Assembly (NCBI GenBank): GCA_021776455.1
Contig: JAJFFX010000008.1
Location: forward strand, 1 to 64,000
DNA: 64,000 nucleotides
DNA from: Hyphococcus sp.
Lineage (GTDB): Bacteria; Pseudomonadota; Alphaproteobacteria; Caulobacterales; Parvularculaceae
Reading direction: 5' to 3'
Shown in pieces: positions 1 to 9,780 of this stretch; the first letter of the stretch is position 1, and each line of letters opens with the position of its first letter. The position numbers were made by a program, and so were the translations under genes. The notes beneath the pieces are model-generated. The model was not told the DNA's origin. It made no database searches and saw nothing but the letters and a program-made list of their open reading frames with translations.

Positions 1-468
1 CAATGATGCGCACCGCGTGCGCGATTCCGATTGCGAACACTATAATCGTTCAAAGGAGTGGGTAAAAATACTTGGGTGTGATTGCGTGAATGTATGATTG
101 TACGTTCGAATTTTCTAAAAGAATGAGCTTCAATTTGTAACACAATGAACCATTGAGAAATGTCGCCGTCACAATCAACATTGACGACGGGCCGGTATAA
201 GCAATCCCCCGGCCGATCACCAAAGTTACACGCCTATTCCCTCTGACCTGCGGGCCATTTCAGGTGAAGCTGATCATGATAGACCGTCATAACAGTTTGT
301 CGAATGTCAGCGGATACGCCACGGTTTTCAATTAAGGTGGCGGCTGGACTATTGCGTCCATACCCATCCGACCATGTGTAATAAGCAAAGGGTTTTATGT
401 ATTCTCCGGAACGAAGGTCGATTTCTTCAGCAACCGTATTTAGCCTGCGAGCCATTTGAACGCCTACC

Positions 469-738
469 CTAACACGATCTCGTTCGCCACAGAGCTCTAA
501 AGCCTAAGTGATGCCAACGAATGACGGTTTCGGGAAATAGCTGGCTGAGCAATGTAAGGAGAAGACGATCACTGCGTCTGAGGCTTAGTTGCTTCGGAGC
601 CCGTCGCCTGAGGATGATGATTTGCGGGCGAAGCGCTACATTCTCCGCGAGCAAGAACGTTCGCGGACGTGCGATCCTCAGGACCAATCCGATGAGAAAT
701 TTTAGCCAACTCAGCATGCCTGGAGCTTCGGCCTGCAA
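469..738 (-). pseudogene. Degenerate integrase-core/transposase N-terminal fragment
   Basis: Translation MLSWLKFLIGLVLRIARPRTFLLAENVALRPQIIILRRRAPKQLSLRRSDRLLLTLLSQLFPETVIRWHHLGFRALW resembles the N-terminus of rve-type integrases, with an apparent in-frame gap between LFP and ETVIRWH; no catalytic domain follows. Confidence 0.6.
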
Positions 739-919
739 TTTGAGTTAGATATGCCCGGACCCGAATCCGGTTTTCGGTAGGAGCCGTCGTTTTGCGTGTG
801 TTGCGATACGGCCAATCGCGCGCGTATTCGTGATTTTGAGCGTGGTTTTCTGTTATTTTTAGTCAACAACTACAAAAAACACGATACTGTTTAATTGGAA
901 TTTGCAATGAGGGGCGGCC

Positions 920-3202
920 ATGAGACGCATATTCATATTTGCGGCGGTAGTGTTGATTATTGGCTTTGTTGGCTGGAAGGGTTTTTCACACGCTGTCTTA
1001 TCTGGAATGTTGGGTCAGGAGCGAGGCGCTGGCGTTATTCATGGAAATGCAACGCCGGATCCGGTTATTATTGCGCGGCGTGATGCGGACCAGTCATTCG
1101 CGCCGGACAATAGTTCGAAACAAGTTCTGTTCGGTGATCTTCATGTCCATTCGACATATTCCACGGATGCGTTTCTCTGGGCGTTGCCGTTAAATCACGG
1201 AAAAGGCGTTCATCCGGTTGCGGACGCATGTGATTATGCACGCTACTGTTCGGCTATTGATTTCTGGGCGATTACTGACCACGCGGAAGCTGTAACGCCG
1301 GAACGATGGGTGGAGACCAAACAATCTGTGCGACAGTGCCAAGCCAAATCAACTGATCAGACAAACCCTGATTTGGTTTCGATGATAGGCTTTGAATGGA
1401 CACAAGTTGGCGGCGTTCCTTCGGAACATTTTGGACACAAAAATGTAATTTTTCTTGGGCTCGATGATGATGAAGTCGCCGCCCGTCCGATTGCAGCGCA
1501 AGGGGCGGCCACCCAAGCCCTACGCACTAACGCAGCCGGAATACCGCCCATTGTCGCAATGGCGGATTTTAAAAACAGGGATGCTTATTATGACTTCAAT
1601 ACGTTTTTAAAAAACATCCGCGACGTTCCTGATTGTGATCCAAATATTCCTTCAAGCCAGTTGCCGCTCGCCTGCTATGAGTCAGCAAAGCTCCCTGGCA
1701 ACCTCATAGAAAAGCTGAGCGACCAGGGGCTTGACCCATTGCTCATACCGCACGGTTCTTCATGGGGTTTTTATACGCCGCCAGGTACGAGTTGGGACAA
1801 ACAGCTCGCGCCTAAACACCAGCCTGAAAAATTTCGTTTAATCGAAATCTATTCCGGCCACGGCAATTCTGAAGAGTATAGAGATTATCAAAATATTATT
1901 GAGATTAAACCGGATATTTCTGCAGCATGCCCGCCAAGGCAAGACGGATTTACGCCGCCTTGCGTTCGGGCGGGCGAAATTATTGAACAGCGCTGTCTCA
2001 GCGAAGGAAACAGCAGTGATGTCTGCGCAATCAAAGCGCAGGCTGCGCGAGACGCCGCCGCGAGCATGGGCGTGGCTTATCATTTGGCGATTGCTAGTGA
2101 AACACCAGAAGACTGGCTTGATTCTGGTCAATGTACTGACTGTTATCTGCCGCCTTTTCATCATCGCCCGAAAACGAGTGTGCAATATGGCTTGGCGATA
2201 TCTAACTTCGACGATGTGGCCGACGATGAAAACCCTGCTCGCTTCAATTGGGGCTTTATTGCATCATCGGATAATCACCGGGCGCGCCCGGGCACTGGGT
2301 ACAAAGAAATCGCCCGCCGTCTAAATACTGAAGCGGGCGGGGTCGTTGACCCTAAGTTTCGAAAAATATTTATCCGCGATGAGCCGGCGCCCGATTCCAC
2401 AATCTATCGTAAAACACGCGAAGAACTTACGGCGCTTACGGGTTTTCAGTTGACGGAGTTAGAGCGCCAATCAAGCTTCTGGCAAACCGGCGGTCTTGCC
2501 GCGGTGCATGCCGCAGGTCGCTCGCGTGAAGAAATCTGGGATGCGCTTCAACGGCGTGAAACATATGCCACCTCAGGGCCGCGCATGTTGCTATGGTTTG
2601 ATCGCGTTGATCAGGATGGCAATGAAGCGCCAATGGGCGCAACCGTCGATGCGTCTACTTCCGGCACATTCAAGGTAACGGCTGTTGGGTCGTACAAACA
2701 AAAACCGGGTTGTCCGGATTTTGCGGTAGGTGGACTTGGTCGGGATCGCATTCAAAGTCTTTGCGCCGGTGAATGTTATAACCCGAGCGATCTGCGTAAC
2801 TTTATCGAACGTATTGAGATCGTCCGAATCCGGCCGCAAACCTCTGCTGAGGAAGAAATTGCGAATCTGATCGATGATCCGTTTCTTGTCCACCAATGCA
2901 CGCCGGATGAGGCCGGCTGCTCATTTGAATTTGACGACCCCGAATTTGTCACTGGCGCGCGAGACGTGCTTTATTATGCGCGCGCCATACAAGAACCCCG
3001 CCCGACGATTAATGCTGAGCCAGTCCAATGCGAGCGCGATGAAGAAGGAAGCTGCATAAAGGCATCCCTTTGTTATGGGGATTGGCGTTCTGGCGACAAA
3101 GAATGCACATCCATGAAGGATGTGCGTGCTTGGTCTTCGCCGATATATTTGAATTATTCAACACAGGCGAAGGCGTCTGTCGAAACGGCCAATGAGCAAT
3201 AG
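920..3202 (+). CDS. DUF3604 domain-containing exported protein
   Basis: 760 aa; N-terminal hydrophobic segment, GDLHVHSTYSTDAF and DFWAITDHAE motifs typical of the DUF3604/PHP-like fold. Confidence 0.88.
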   Translation: MRRIFIFAAVVLIIGFVGWKGFSHAVLSGMLGQERGAGVIHGNATPDPVIIARRDADQSFAPDNSSKQVLFGDLHVHSTYSTDAFLWALPLNHGKGVHPVADACDYARYCSAIDFWAITDHAEAVTPERWVETKQSVRQCQAKSTDQTNPDLVSMIGFEWTQVGGVPSEHFGHKNVIFLGLDDDEVAARPIAAQGAATQALRTNAAGIPPIVAMADFKNRDAYYDFNTFLKNIRDVPDCDPNIPSSQLPLACYESAKLPGNLIEKLSDQGLDPLLIPHGSSWGFYTPPGTSWDKQLAPKHQPEKFRLIEIYSGHGNSEEYRDYQNIIEIKPDISAACPPRQDGFTPPCVRAGEIIEQRCLSEGNSSDVCAIKAQAARDAAASMGVAYHLAIASETPEDWLDSGQCTDCYLPPFHHRPKTSVQYGLAISNFDDVADDENPARFNWGFIASSDNHRARPGTGYKEIARRLNTEAGGVVDPKFRKIFIRDEPAPDSTIYRKTREELTALTGFQLTELERQSSFWQTGGLAAVHAAGRSREEIWDALQRRETYATSGPRMLLWFDRVDQDGNEAPMGATVDASTSGTFKVTAVGSYKQKPGCPDFAVGGLGRDRIQSLCAGECYNPSDLRNFIERIEIVRIRPQTSAEEEIANLIDDPFLVHQCTPDEAGCSFEFDDPEFVTGARDVLYYARAIQEPRPTINAEPVQCERDEEGSCIKASLCYGDWRSGDKECTSMKDVRAWSSPIYLNYSTQAKASVETANEQ

Positions 3203-4046
3203 CCGAATCGCAAATCGGACGACGATTGCTTACGCCATCGTTGCTTTTCTGGCGTTGGGCGCTGCGCTATTCTCGGTGCTTGGCATATCAATCAACCGGC
3301 GTGAGATGGCCGCTGTAGCATATGTCAATGGCGATCCTATTCTCGATACGGAATATGCTCGCGCACGCGACGCAATGCAGGCCGGTTTGGCGCGATCAAT
3401 GACGTCAGAAGATAAAATGCGCGCGCTGCAAATTCTGATTGATGAAGAGCTGATTGTTCAAGAGGCGTTGAGGCTAGACCTTGGGCGCGATGACCGTTTG
3501 GTTCGCAAGAACCTGATCCAAGCGTTAATCCGGTCCGTCACGGTTTTGAATCCGTCAATCGAGCCGGAGGAAGATGAACTCAGGGATTTCTACGAAGCGG
3601 AAGAAACAGTTTTCTCTTCTCCCCGATTGGTAACGATTGATGTTGTGCGAGCATCTGGGGAGAGTGTGTCGCAAGGATTTATGATCGCCTTGCAAAACGG
3701 CGCCTCATTTGAAGAGGCTCGCGCCGCCTTCAAGCTGGAGCGCATCCCTGTCGCACCCCGGGCGCCGCTCGGAAAGGTGAGTGATTACTTTGGCGGTTCG
3801 GTGCGTGACGCTATCGCGAAGATGACGCAGGGTGAGGTTACGGGGCCGATAACGACAAGCAGCGGCGATCTTTTCATCTGGCTTCGCAAAAATGAAGGCG
3901 CGCCGCTTCCTTTTGAGCAAGTCAGGGATAGTGTTGAGGTCGAATGGTCGCGCCGCCGTGACGAGCAAGCGCTGGAAAAATATGTTGCGCGATTGCGCCG
4001 TAATGCGCGGATCAAAATAATAGTTGATCCTGAAGCAGACCATTGA
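3192..4046 (+). CDS. Parvulin-like peptidyl-prolyl cis-trans isomerase, membrane-anchored
   Basis: 284 aa; N-terminal TM, SurA/PpiC-like region (VNGDPILDTEY..., GKVSDYFGGSVRDAIAKMTQGEVTGPITTSSGDLFIWL); overlaps the upstream gene by 11 nt. Confidence 0.8.
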   Translation: MSNSRIANRTTIAYAIVAFLALGAALFSVLGISINRREMAAVAYVNGDPILDTEYARARDAMQAGLARSMTSEDKMRALQILIDEELIVQEALRLDLGRDDRLVRKNLIQALIRSVTVLNPSIEPEEDELRDFYEAEETVFSSPRLVTIDVVRASGESVSQGFMIALQNGASFEEARAAFKLERIPVAPRAPLGKVSDYFGGSVRDAIAKMTQGEVTGPITTSSGDLFIWLRKNEGAPLPFEQVRDSVEVEWSRRRDEQALEKYVARLRRNARIKIIVDPEADH

Positions 4047-5227
4047 TGCGCGCCGTATTTTCTATCCTTGCGATAGTCTGTATCGCTCTATGTGGACCTG
4101 CCGAGGCGCATACCCGTAGTCAGTCCTTTTCAAGTTGGACCTTCGGTAAACAATCAGTCTCTGTTATGTTTGCTGTCGATGCGAGGCGCGTGACACAACT
4201 TTCTCAGATTTATACGGATGAGAATGATCTGCAGGCGCTGCTGATTGAGCATTTGCGCGAAACCATACGTGTCACTCAAGGAAATACGTCATGCGAAAAC
4301 ATCGAAATGGCGCCGCTCGGCCAGAACAAAAGCACATTGCGCGTTTCGGGTCGGTTCGTCTGCCCTCATACTATTGCAGATAAAAATACAATTGTTACGG
4401 TTGCTGCGTTTCAAGTTGTATCAGCGACGCATATTCATATTGCGCGCGTCGATTATGAGGGCGAAATTTCAGATACGGTGCTGCGTGAAGGGCGTTCCAC
4501 GTTTATTCTTCGTCCCGAAACCGCTCCTCACAGCCTTTGGGCATTTATCGGCGTCGGGTTTTTTCACGTTCTGTCCGGTTTCGATCACATTGTCTTTCTG
4601 GCGGCATTGCTGATCGTCGCAACGACGCCGCGGACCGCACTCTTTTGCATCACCGGCTTCACTCTGGGGCACACAATATCGCTGGCGCTGGCGACTTTAG
4701 GAATAATCTCGCCAAACACACAGCTTGTTGAGGCCATGATCGGTTTTACAATTGCGGTAACGGCGCTGGAGGCGGGTGCGAGATACGGTCTTGATCGTCA
4801 ATTTGCGATGACCTCATTTGCTGCTCTTGCGGTGATTGTCGTTGCTCTGCCGTTTGGTGGCGGGGCGCTGCTTCTCAAAACCGGGTTTATGCTGTCTATG
4901 TTTACTTTTTTTATGGCGCGCGTGTCTGGAGAGGTGGCTTTAAAATTGTTACCGTTTGTAACCGCAGCGTTTGGTCTTGTGCACGGCGCAGGTTTTGCGG
5001 GTGGCTTGCTGGAGTTTAGTTTTCTACAGACAGAAATATTTGCACCCCTGCTAGGGTTTAATATCGGTGTTGAAATTGCGCAATTTGTTGTGCTTGCTGG
5101 ATTTTTTGGTCTCATGCTGGGGCTTCGACAAATTCATTCAATCCCGGTGGGCTTCATTGAGCGTATTGCGAGCGTATCAATTTTTGCCATAGGCTGTTTT
5201 TGGTTTGCCGAACGCATATGGGGGTAG
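4043..5227 (+). CDS. HupE/UreJ family membrane protein
   Basis: 394 aa; signal peptide, polytopic C-terminal half with GFFHVLSGFDHIVFL and GFTLGHTISLALA HupE/UreJ_2 motifs; 4-nt overlap with the upstream gene. Confidence 0.85.
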   Translation: MMRAVFSILAIVCIALCGPAEAHTRSQSFSSWTFGKQSVSVMFAVDARRVTQLSQIYTDENDLQALLIEHLRETIRVTQGNTSCENIEMAPLGQNKSTLRVSGRFVCPHTIADKNTIVTVAAFQVVSATHIHIARVDYEGEISDTVLREGRSTFILRPETAPHSLWAFIGVGFFHVLSGFDHIVFLAALLIVATTPRTALFCITGFTLGHTISLALATLGIISPNTQLVEAMIGFTIAVTALEAGARYGLDRQFAMTSFAALAVIVVALPFGGGALLLKTGFMLSMFTFFMARVSGEVALKLLPFVTAAFGLVHGAGFAGGLLEFSFLQTEIFAPLLGFNIGVEIAQFVVLAGFFGLMLGLRQIHSIPVGFIERIASVSIFAIGCFWFAERIWG

Positions 5228-5487
5228 CCAAAAGCGGCGGATGTTTCGATAGTTGCATATCGCCGCTGTTAATGAGCTCTATTTATCTTAAGTGCGGCCA
5301 GTCTTCCCGTAAATTTTGAACGCTTCGTGAGCATGAAGCACACCTTTAGGCATTGGAAAATTATACTTTTAAACTACCCAGGAGTTGGGCGGCGCGGCAA
5401 TCAAAGCATATGCAATAACCGTGTGACGCCACGGAAAATCATCGCTAGAGTATATGAAAGACCAATAGCCAGGTACAGGTGAAATAG

Positions 5488-6993
5488 ATGTCGGAAAACA
5501 CAAACGGCGGCGTTGTCTATGCGCGACCTGAGGAGGGATATTTCGAAAAGCGCGGCCTGAAACGATATGCAGGCGTATGGTCGCTTTGGGCGCTGGGCGT
5601 CGGCGCCGTCATTTCGGGGCATTTTTCGGGCTGGAATCTTGGTCTCGGCGTTGGCGGTTGGGGCGGCATGTTCATCGCCACGGTCATCATCATGACGATG
5701 TATCTCGGACTGACATTTTCCATCGCGGAAATGAGCCCGGCATTGCCTCATACAGGCGGCGCTTATTCCTTCGCCAGAACCGCCATGGGCCCTTGGGGCG
5801 GGTTTGTGACGGGGCTGGCGGAGAATGTCGAATTCATTCTCACGCCTGCGGTGATCGTGTTTTTTATATCGTCTTATCTCTCCGGAATATTCGAAACGCC
5901 GGACAGTGTTTTACCTGTCTATTGGCTCTTAGGGTACGCGCTGTTCGTGACGTTAAATATCGTCGGTGTTGAATTATCCTTTCGCGTGACCTTGCTTGTC
6001 ACATTGGCGGCACTGACCTGTTTAATCGTATTCTGGTTTTCAGCGGCGCCGAATATCGATTTCAACGCATGGGCGCTAGATATTGGCGCTGACGGTGAAA
6101 AGCTGGAGGGCGGCGGCGGGCCGTTTCTGCCGTTTGGTATTTCCGGTGCGCTCGCGGCCCTGCCTTTTGCGGTCTGGTTATTTCTGGCGATAGAACAGCT
6201 GCCGCTGGCGGCGGAGGAATCGGTTGACCCTAAACGCGATATGCCACGCGGCATTATAGCGGGCATGGTCACGCTGATCATCTCTGCCTTCGCAATCTTG
6301 TTCTTGAACGCTAGCGTCATCGGCGTTGGCTCACATGCACTTGGTCAGTCGGGTGAGCCGTTGCTGGACGGCTTCCGCGCCATCTATGGCGGCAATACTG
6401 CCAAACTGCTCGCTTTGGTGGCGGTCATTGGCTTGGTGGCGTCTTTTCACACGATTATTTTCGCCAAGGGTCGGCAGATTTATTCTCTCTCGCGCGCTGG
6501 GTATTTCCCGCAATTCTTATCGCTCACCCATGGCGTGCGCAAAACGCCTTATGTGGCGATGATTTTCGGCTCGGCCGTCGGTCTTACCGTGATGATGACG
6601 GTATGGCTTCTGGCCGGCTCGGCGCGTGGGGAAAGTATCATCGGTGGAACATTGTTAAACATGGCTGTTTTTGGCGCCATGTTCTCTTATGTGTTGCAGG
6701 CAGTTTCATTCCTGTTGCTTCGCAAAAATATGCCTACAATTGAGCGACCTTTTCGCAGCCCGCTTGGGCCGCTCGGCGCATGGGCAACGATACTGATCGC
6801 TCTGCTTACGTTATATTATCAGCTCAGTGATCCCACCTATCGCGCCGGTGTCTTTGCCGTCGCAGGGTGGTTCGCGGTCGGCATTATTTATTTTGCCGCC
6901 CATGGTAGACGCCATCTTGTTTTGTCACCCGAAGAACAATTTGCAATGGACCAGCGTACAATATCAAAACAATCTAACCACGGACAAATCTGA
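5488..6993 (+). CDS. eat: Ethanolamine permease-like APC-family amino acid/amine transporter
   Basis: 501 aa polytopic; LKRYAGVWSLWALGVGAVISGHFSGWNLGL and AEESVDPKRDMPRGI resemble ethanolamine permeases. Confidence 0.8.
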   Translation: MSENTNGGVVYARPEEGYFEKRGLKRYAGVWSLWALGVGAVISGHFSGWNLGLGVGGWGGMFIATVIIMTMYLGLTFSIAEMSPALPHTGGAYSFARTAMGPWGGFVTGLAENVEFILTPAVIVFFISSYLSGIFETPDSVLPVYWLLGYALFVTLNIVGVELSFRVTLLVTLAALTCLIVFWFSAAPNIDFNAWALDIGADGEKLEGGGGPFLPFGISGALAALPFAVWLFLAIEQLPLAAEESVDPKRDMPRGIIAGMVTLIISAFAILFLNASVIGVGSHALGQSGEPLLDGFRAIYGGNTAKLLALVAVIGLVASFHTIIFAKGRQIYSLSRAGYFPQFLSLTHGVRKTPYVAMIFGSAVGLTVMMTVWLLAGSARGESIIGGTLLNMAVFGAMFSYVLQAVSFLLLRKNMPTIERPFRSPLGPLGAWATILIALLTLYYQLSDPTYRAGVFAVAGWFAVGIIYFAAHGRRHLVLSPEEQFAMDQRTISKQSNHGQI

Positions 6994-8363
6994 TGAAGGG
7001 TCTCCTTTCCCTAGACGAGCTGCGCGGCGAAGTTCGCAAAGAACGCATTGATACGGTTCTCGTTTGCTTTCCGGATATGCAAGGCCGGCTCATGGGCAAG
7101 CGGTTTCACGCGGCGTTTTTTATTGATGGCGGGTATGAGGAAACCCATGCGTGTGATTATCTTCTCGCCAATGATATGGAAATGGAACTTGTGCCAGGCT
7201 ATGAGGCGACAGGTTGGGACAAAGGCTATGGCGATTTCATCTTAAAGCCTGATCTTTCCACACTGCGCATTACTCCCTGGCTTGAGGGAACGGCGCTGGT
7301 TCTTTGCGATGTTCTGGACCACCACACCGGTAAGCCGGCGCCGATAAGCCCGCGGGCGATACTCAAAAGCCAGCTCATGCGTTTGGAAGCGATGGGCATG
7401 ACGGCGATGACCGCTTCTGAGCTTGAGTTTTATTTATTTCATGAAACTTATGGTTCTGCAGCGGATAAACATTTTCAAGATTTAATACCAAGCGGCGCCT
7501 TCATTGAGGATTACCATATCCTGCAAACCTCCAAGGAAGAGCCCGTGTTACGCGCGATGCGCAATGGCATGCAGGGCGCCGGCATTCCGGTGGAAAATTC
7601 CAAAGGAGAGTGGGGCCCTGGCCAGCAGGAGCTAAACGTTCGCTATGCGGATGCGCTGACCATGGCCGACCGTCATGTTATCATGAAGAACGGTATGAAA
7701 GAAATCGCCCACAACCATGATCGGGCGATCACCTTCATGTCAAAGTGGAAGCATGAACTTGCCGGCAACAGCTGTCACATTCACATGTCATTGTGGGACA
7801 AGGCGGGTAAGAAGCCATTGTTTTTTGATGAAACCGCAGAATACGGAATGTCGGAATTGATGCGGCAGTTTATGGCTGGGCTATTGGCTCATGGCGAGGA
7901 GATCACGTATTTTCTGGCGCCGTTTATCAACTCGTATAAACGATTTCAAGCAGGCACATTTGCGCCGACGCGGTTGGTGTGGTCACGCGATAACCGTACA
8001 GCTGGCTTTCGTTTATGCGGCGAAGCGACAAAGGCCATACGCTGCGAATGCCGGGTGGGCGGCGGCGATCTAAATCCATATTTGGCGAAAGCCGCACTCC
8101 TCGCCGCCGGTATTGACGGCATTGAAAAGAAAATGACATTGGCGCCGGGCTTTGTCGGCGACGCCTATGGCGACGACAATCTGCGCGCCGTGCCCGCAAC
8201 TTTGCGCACCGCGACTGAGGCGCTTGACCGGTCGGAAATGTTGCGCGCGTCTTTTGGAGACGGGGTGATTAATCACTATGTGCATGCGGCGAGATGGGAG
8301 CAGTCTGAATATGACCGGTGCGTCACGGATTGGGAGTTGAAGCGTGGATTTGAACGCTCATAA
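6993..8363 (+). CDS. Glutamine synthetase family protein (putative gamma-glutamyl-amine ligase)
   Basis: 456 aa; CFPDMQGRLMGKRF, ASELEFYLF, GPGQQELNVRYADAL, NSCHIHMSLW, RAGFR-like region; resembles GS-like enzymes acting on polyamines/monoamines. Confidence 0.85.
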   Translation: MKGLLSLDELRGEVRKERIDTVLVCFPDMQGRLMGKRFHAAFFIDGGYEETHACDYLLANDMEMELVPGYEATGWDKGYGDFILKPDLSTLRITPWLEGTALVLCDVLDHHTGKPAPISPRAILKSQLMRLEAMGMTAMTASELEFYLFHETYGSAADKHFQDLIPSGAFIEDYHILQTSKEEPVLRAMRNGMQGAGIPVENSKGEWGPGQQELNVRYADALTMADRHVIMKNGMKEIAHNHDRAITFMSKWKHELAGNSCHIHMSLWDKAGKKPLFFDETAEYGMSELMRQFMAGLLAHGEEITYFLAPFINSYKRFQAGTFAPTRLVWSRDNRTAGFRLCGEATKAIRCECRVGGGDLNPYLAKAALLAAGIDGIEKKMTLAPGFVGDAYGDDNLRAVPATLRTATEALDRSEMLRASFGDGVINHYVHAARWEQSEYDRCVTDWELKRGFERS

Positions 8364-8375
8364 CGGACGCACGGC

Positions 8376-9767
8376 ATGACAGAGATGACACGGTGCATAT
8401 CGCCGATTGACGGCTCGGTATATCTTGAACGACCGGTGGCGACCGGCCAAGAAATAGAAACGGCGCTCGATGCTGCGCGCAATGCGCAAACTGGTTGGGC
8501 CGCCCTTTCTATCGCTGAGCGCGCAGAATATTGCACCGCTATTGTCAATAATGTGTTGGCCATGGAAGCGGACATCACGCCCGAGCTCGCATGGCAAATG
8601 GGCCGTCCCGTACGGTTCGGCGCAGGAGAGTTACGCGGCTTTGAGGAACGCGCGCGCCACATGATCGCCATTGCCGAGGAGGCGCTGGCGTCGATTGAAC
8701 CGATGCCTATAGATGGCGCCCGCCGTTTCATTCAGCGCGTTCCCATGGGCGTGGTTTTTATTATTGCGCCGTGGAATTACCCCTATCTTACAGCGGTAAA
8801 TTCGCTGATTCCAGCATTGATGGCGGGCAATGCCGTTATCTTAAAACACGCCGGACAAACCCTTGGCGTGGGAGAACGCTTGCAGGCGGCTTGTGACAAG
8901 GCGGGCTTGCCAAAGGATGTATTTAAAAACCTATTTCTCACCCATGACCAATCCGCAGCAATGATCGCCAGCAATAAAATCGACCAGGTGAACTTTACCG
9001 GCTCGGTCTCGGGCGGCAAGGCGATCTCTAGAGCGGCGGCGACAACATTTATGGGGGTCGGGTTGGAGCTCGGCGGCAAGGACCCCGCTTATGTGCGAGA
9101 GGATGCCGATCTTGACAATGCGGTCGAAAACCTTGTCGACGGCGCCTATTTTAATTCAGGCCAAAGTTGTTGCGGGATTGAGCGCATCTATGTGAGCGAC
9201 AAAATCTATCAGGATTTCGTCGATGGTTTTGTAGAGCGCACACGAGCTTACGTCTTAGGCAACCCGCTGGAAGAGGCGACGATGCTTGGGCCGATGGTGA
9301 AGTCCGCGGCGGCAGATTTTGTGCGCGGGCAAATCAATTCAGCAGTGAACTCCGGCGCCCGCGCGCTGATCGATGTGAAGGATTTTGAACTGGAGGCGCC
9401 AGGCTCGGCCTATATGGCGCCGCAGATGCTCATCGATGTTGACCATTCCATGGCGGTGATGATGGAAGAATCCTTCGGGCCGGTCGTCGGCATTATGAAA
9501 GTGCGCGACGATGATGAGGCTGTTCGGTTGATGAACGACAGCGCCTATGGGTTGAGCGCTTCGATCTGGACGGCAGATCTCGATTGCGCGCAAAAGCTTG
9601 GCGACGAGATTGAAACCGGGACCGTTTTCATGAACCGCTGCGACTATCTCGACCCGGCATTGGCCTGGACCGGCGTTAAAAATACGGGGCGCGGCGCGAC
9701 GCTGTCGTCAATCGGCTATAGCACGCTGACGCGGCCGAAGTCATTTTATCTGAAACACCAAATCTAA
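8376..9767 (+). CDS. Aldehyde dehydrogenase family protein
   Basis: 463 aa; PWNYPYLTAVNSLIPALMAGNAVILKHA, FTGSVSGGKAI, LELGGKDPAYV, FNSGQSCCGIERIYV. Confidence 0.92.
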   Translation: MTEMTRCISPIDGSVYLERPVATGQEIETALDAARNAQTGWAALSIAERAEYCTAIVNNVLAMEADITPELAWQMGRPVRFGAGELRGFEERARHMIAIAEEALASIEPMPIDGARRFIQRVPMGVVFIIAPWNYPYLTAVNSLIPALMAGNAVILKHAGQTLGVGERLQAACDKAGLPKDVFKNLFLTHDQSAAMIASNKIDQVNFTGSVSGGKAISRAAATTFMGVGLELGGKDPAYVREDADLDNAVENLVDGAYFNSGQSCCGIERIYVSDKIYQDFVDGFVERTRAYVLGNPLEEATMLGPMVKSAAADFVRGQINSAVNSGARALIDVKDFELEAPGSAYMAPQMLIDVDHSMAVMMEESFGPVVGIMKVRDDDEAVRLMNDSAYGLSASIWTADLDCAQKLGDEIETGTVFMNRCDYLDPALAWTGVKNTGRGATLSSIGYSTLTRPKSFYLKHQI

Positions 9768-9780
9768 AGGGCGCCTGACT

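Noticed and set aside
234-455. 73-aa reverse ORF near the left edge
   Set aside because: No family recognised and the region looks decayed; cannot be supported as a gene from sequence alone.
521-748. 75-aa forward ORF overlapping the integrase remnant
   Set aside because: Antisense to a recognisable integrase-like reading frame; likely spurious.
5233-5267. Possible terminator AGCGGCG...CGCCGCT after the HupE gene
   Set aside because: Loop of about 21 nt and no T-tract following; insufficient for a terminator call.
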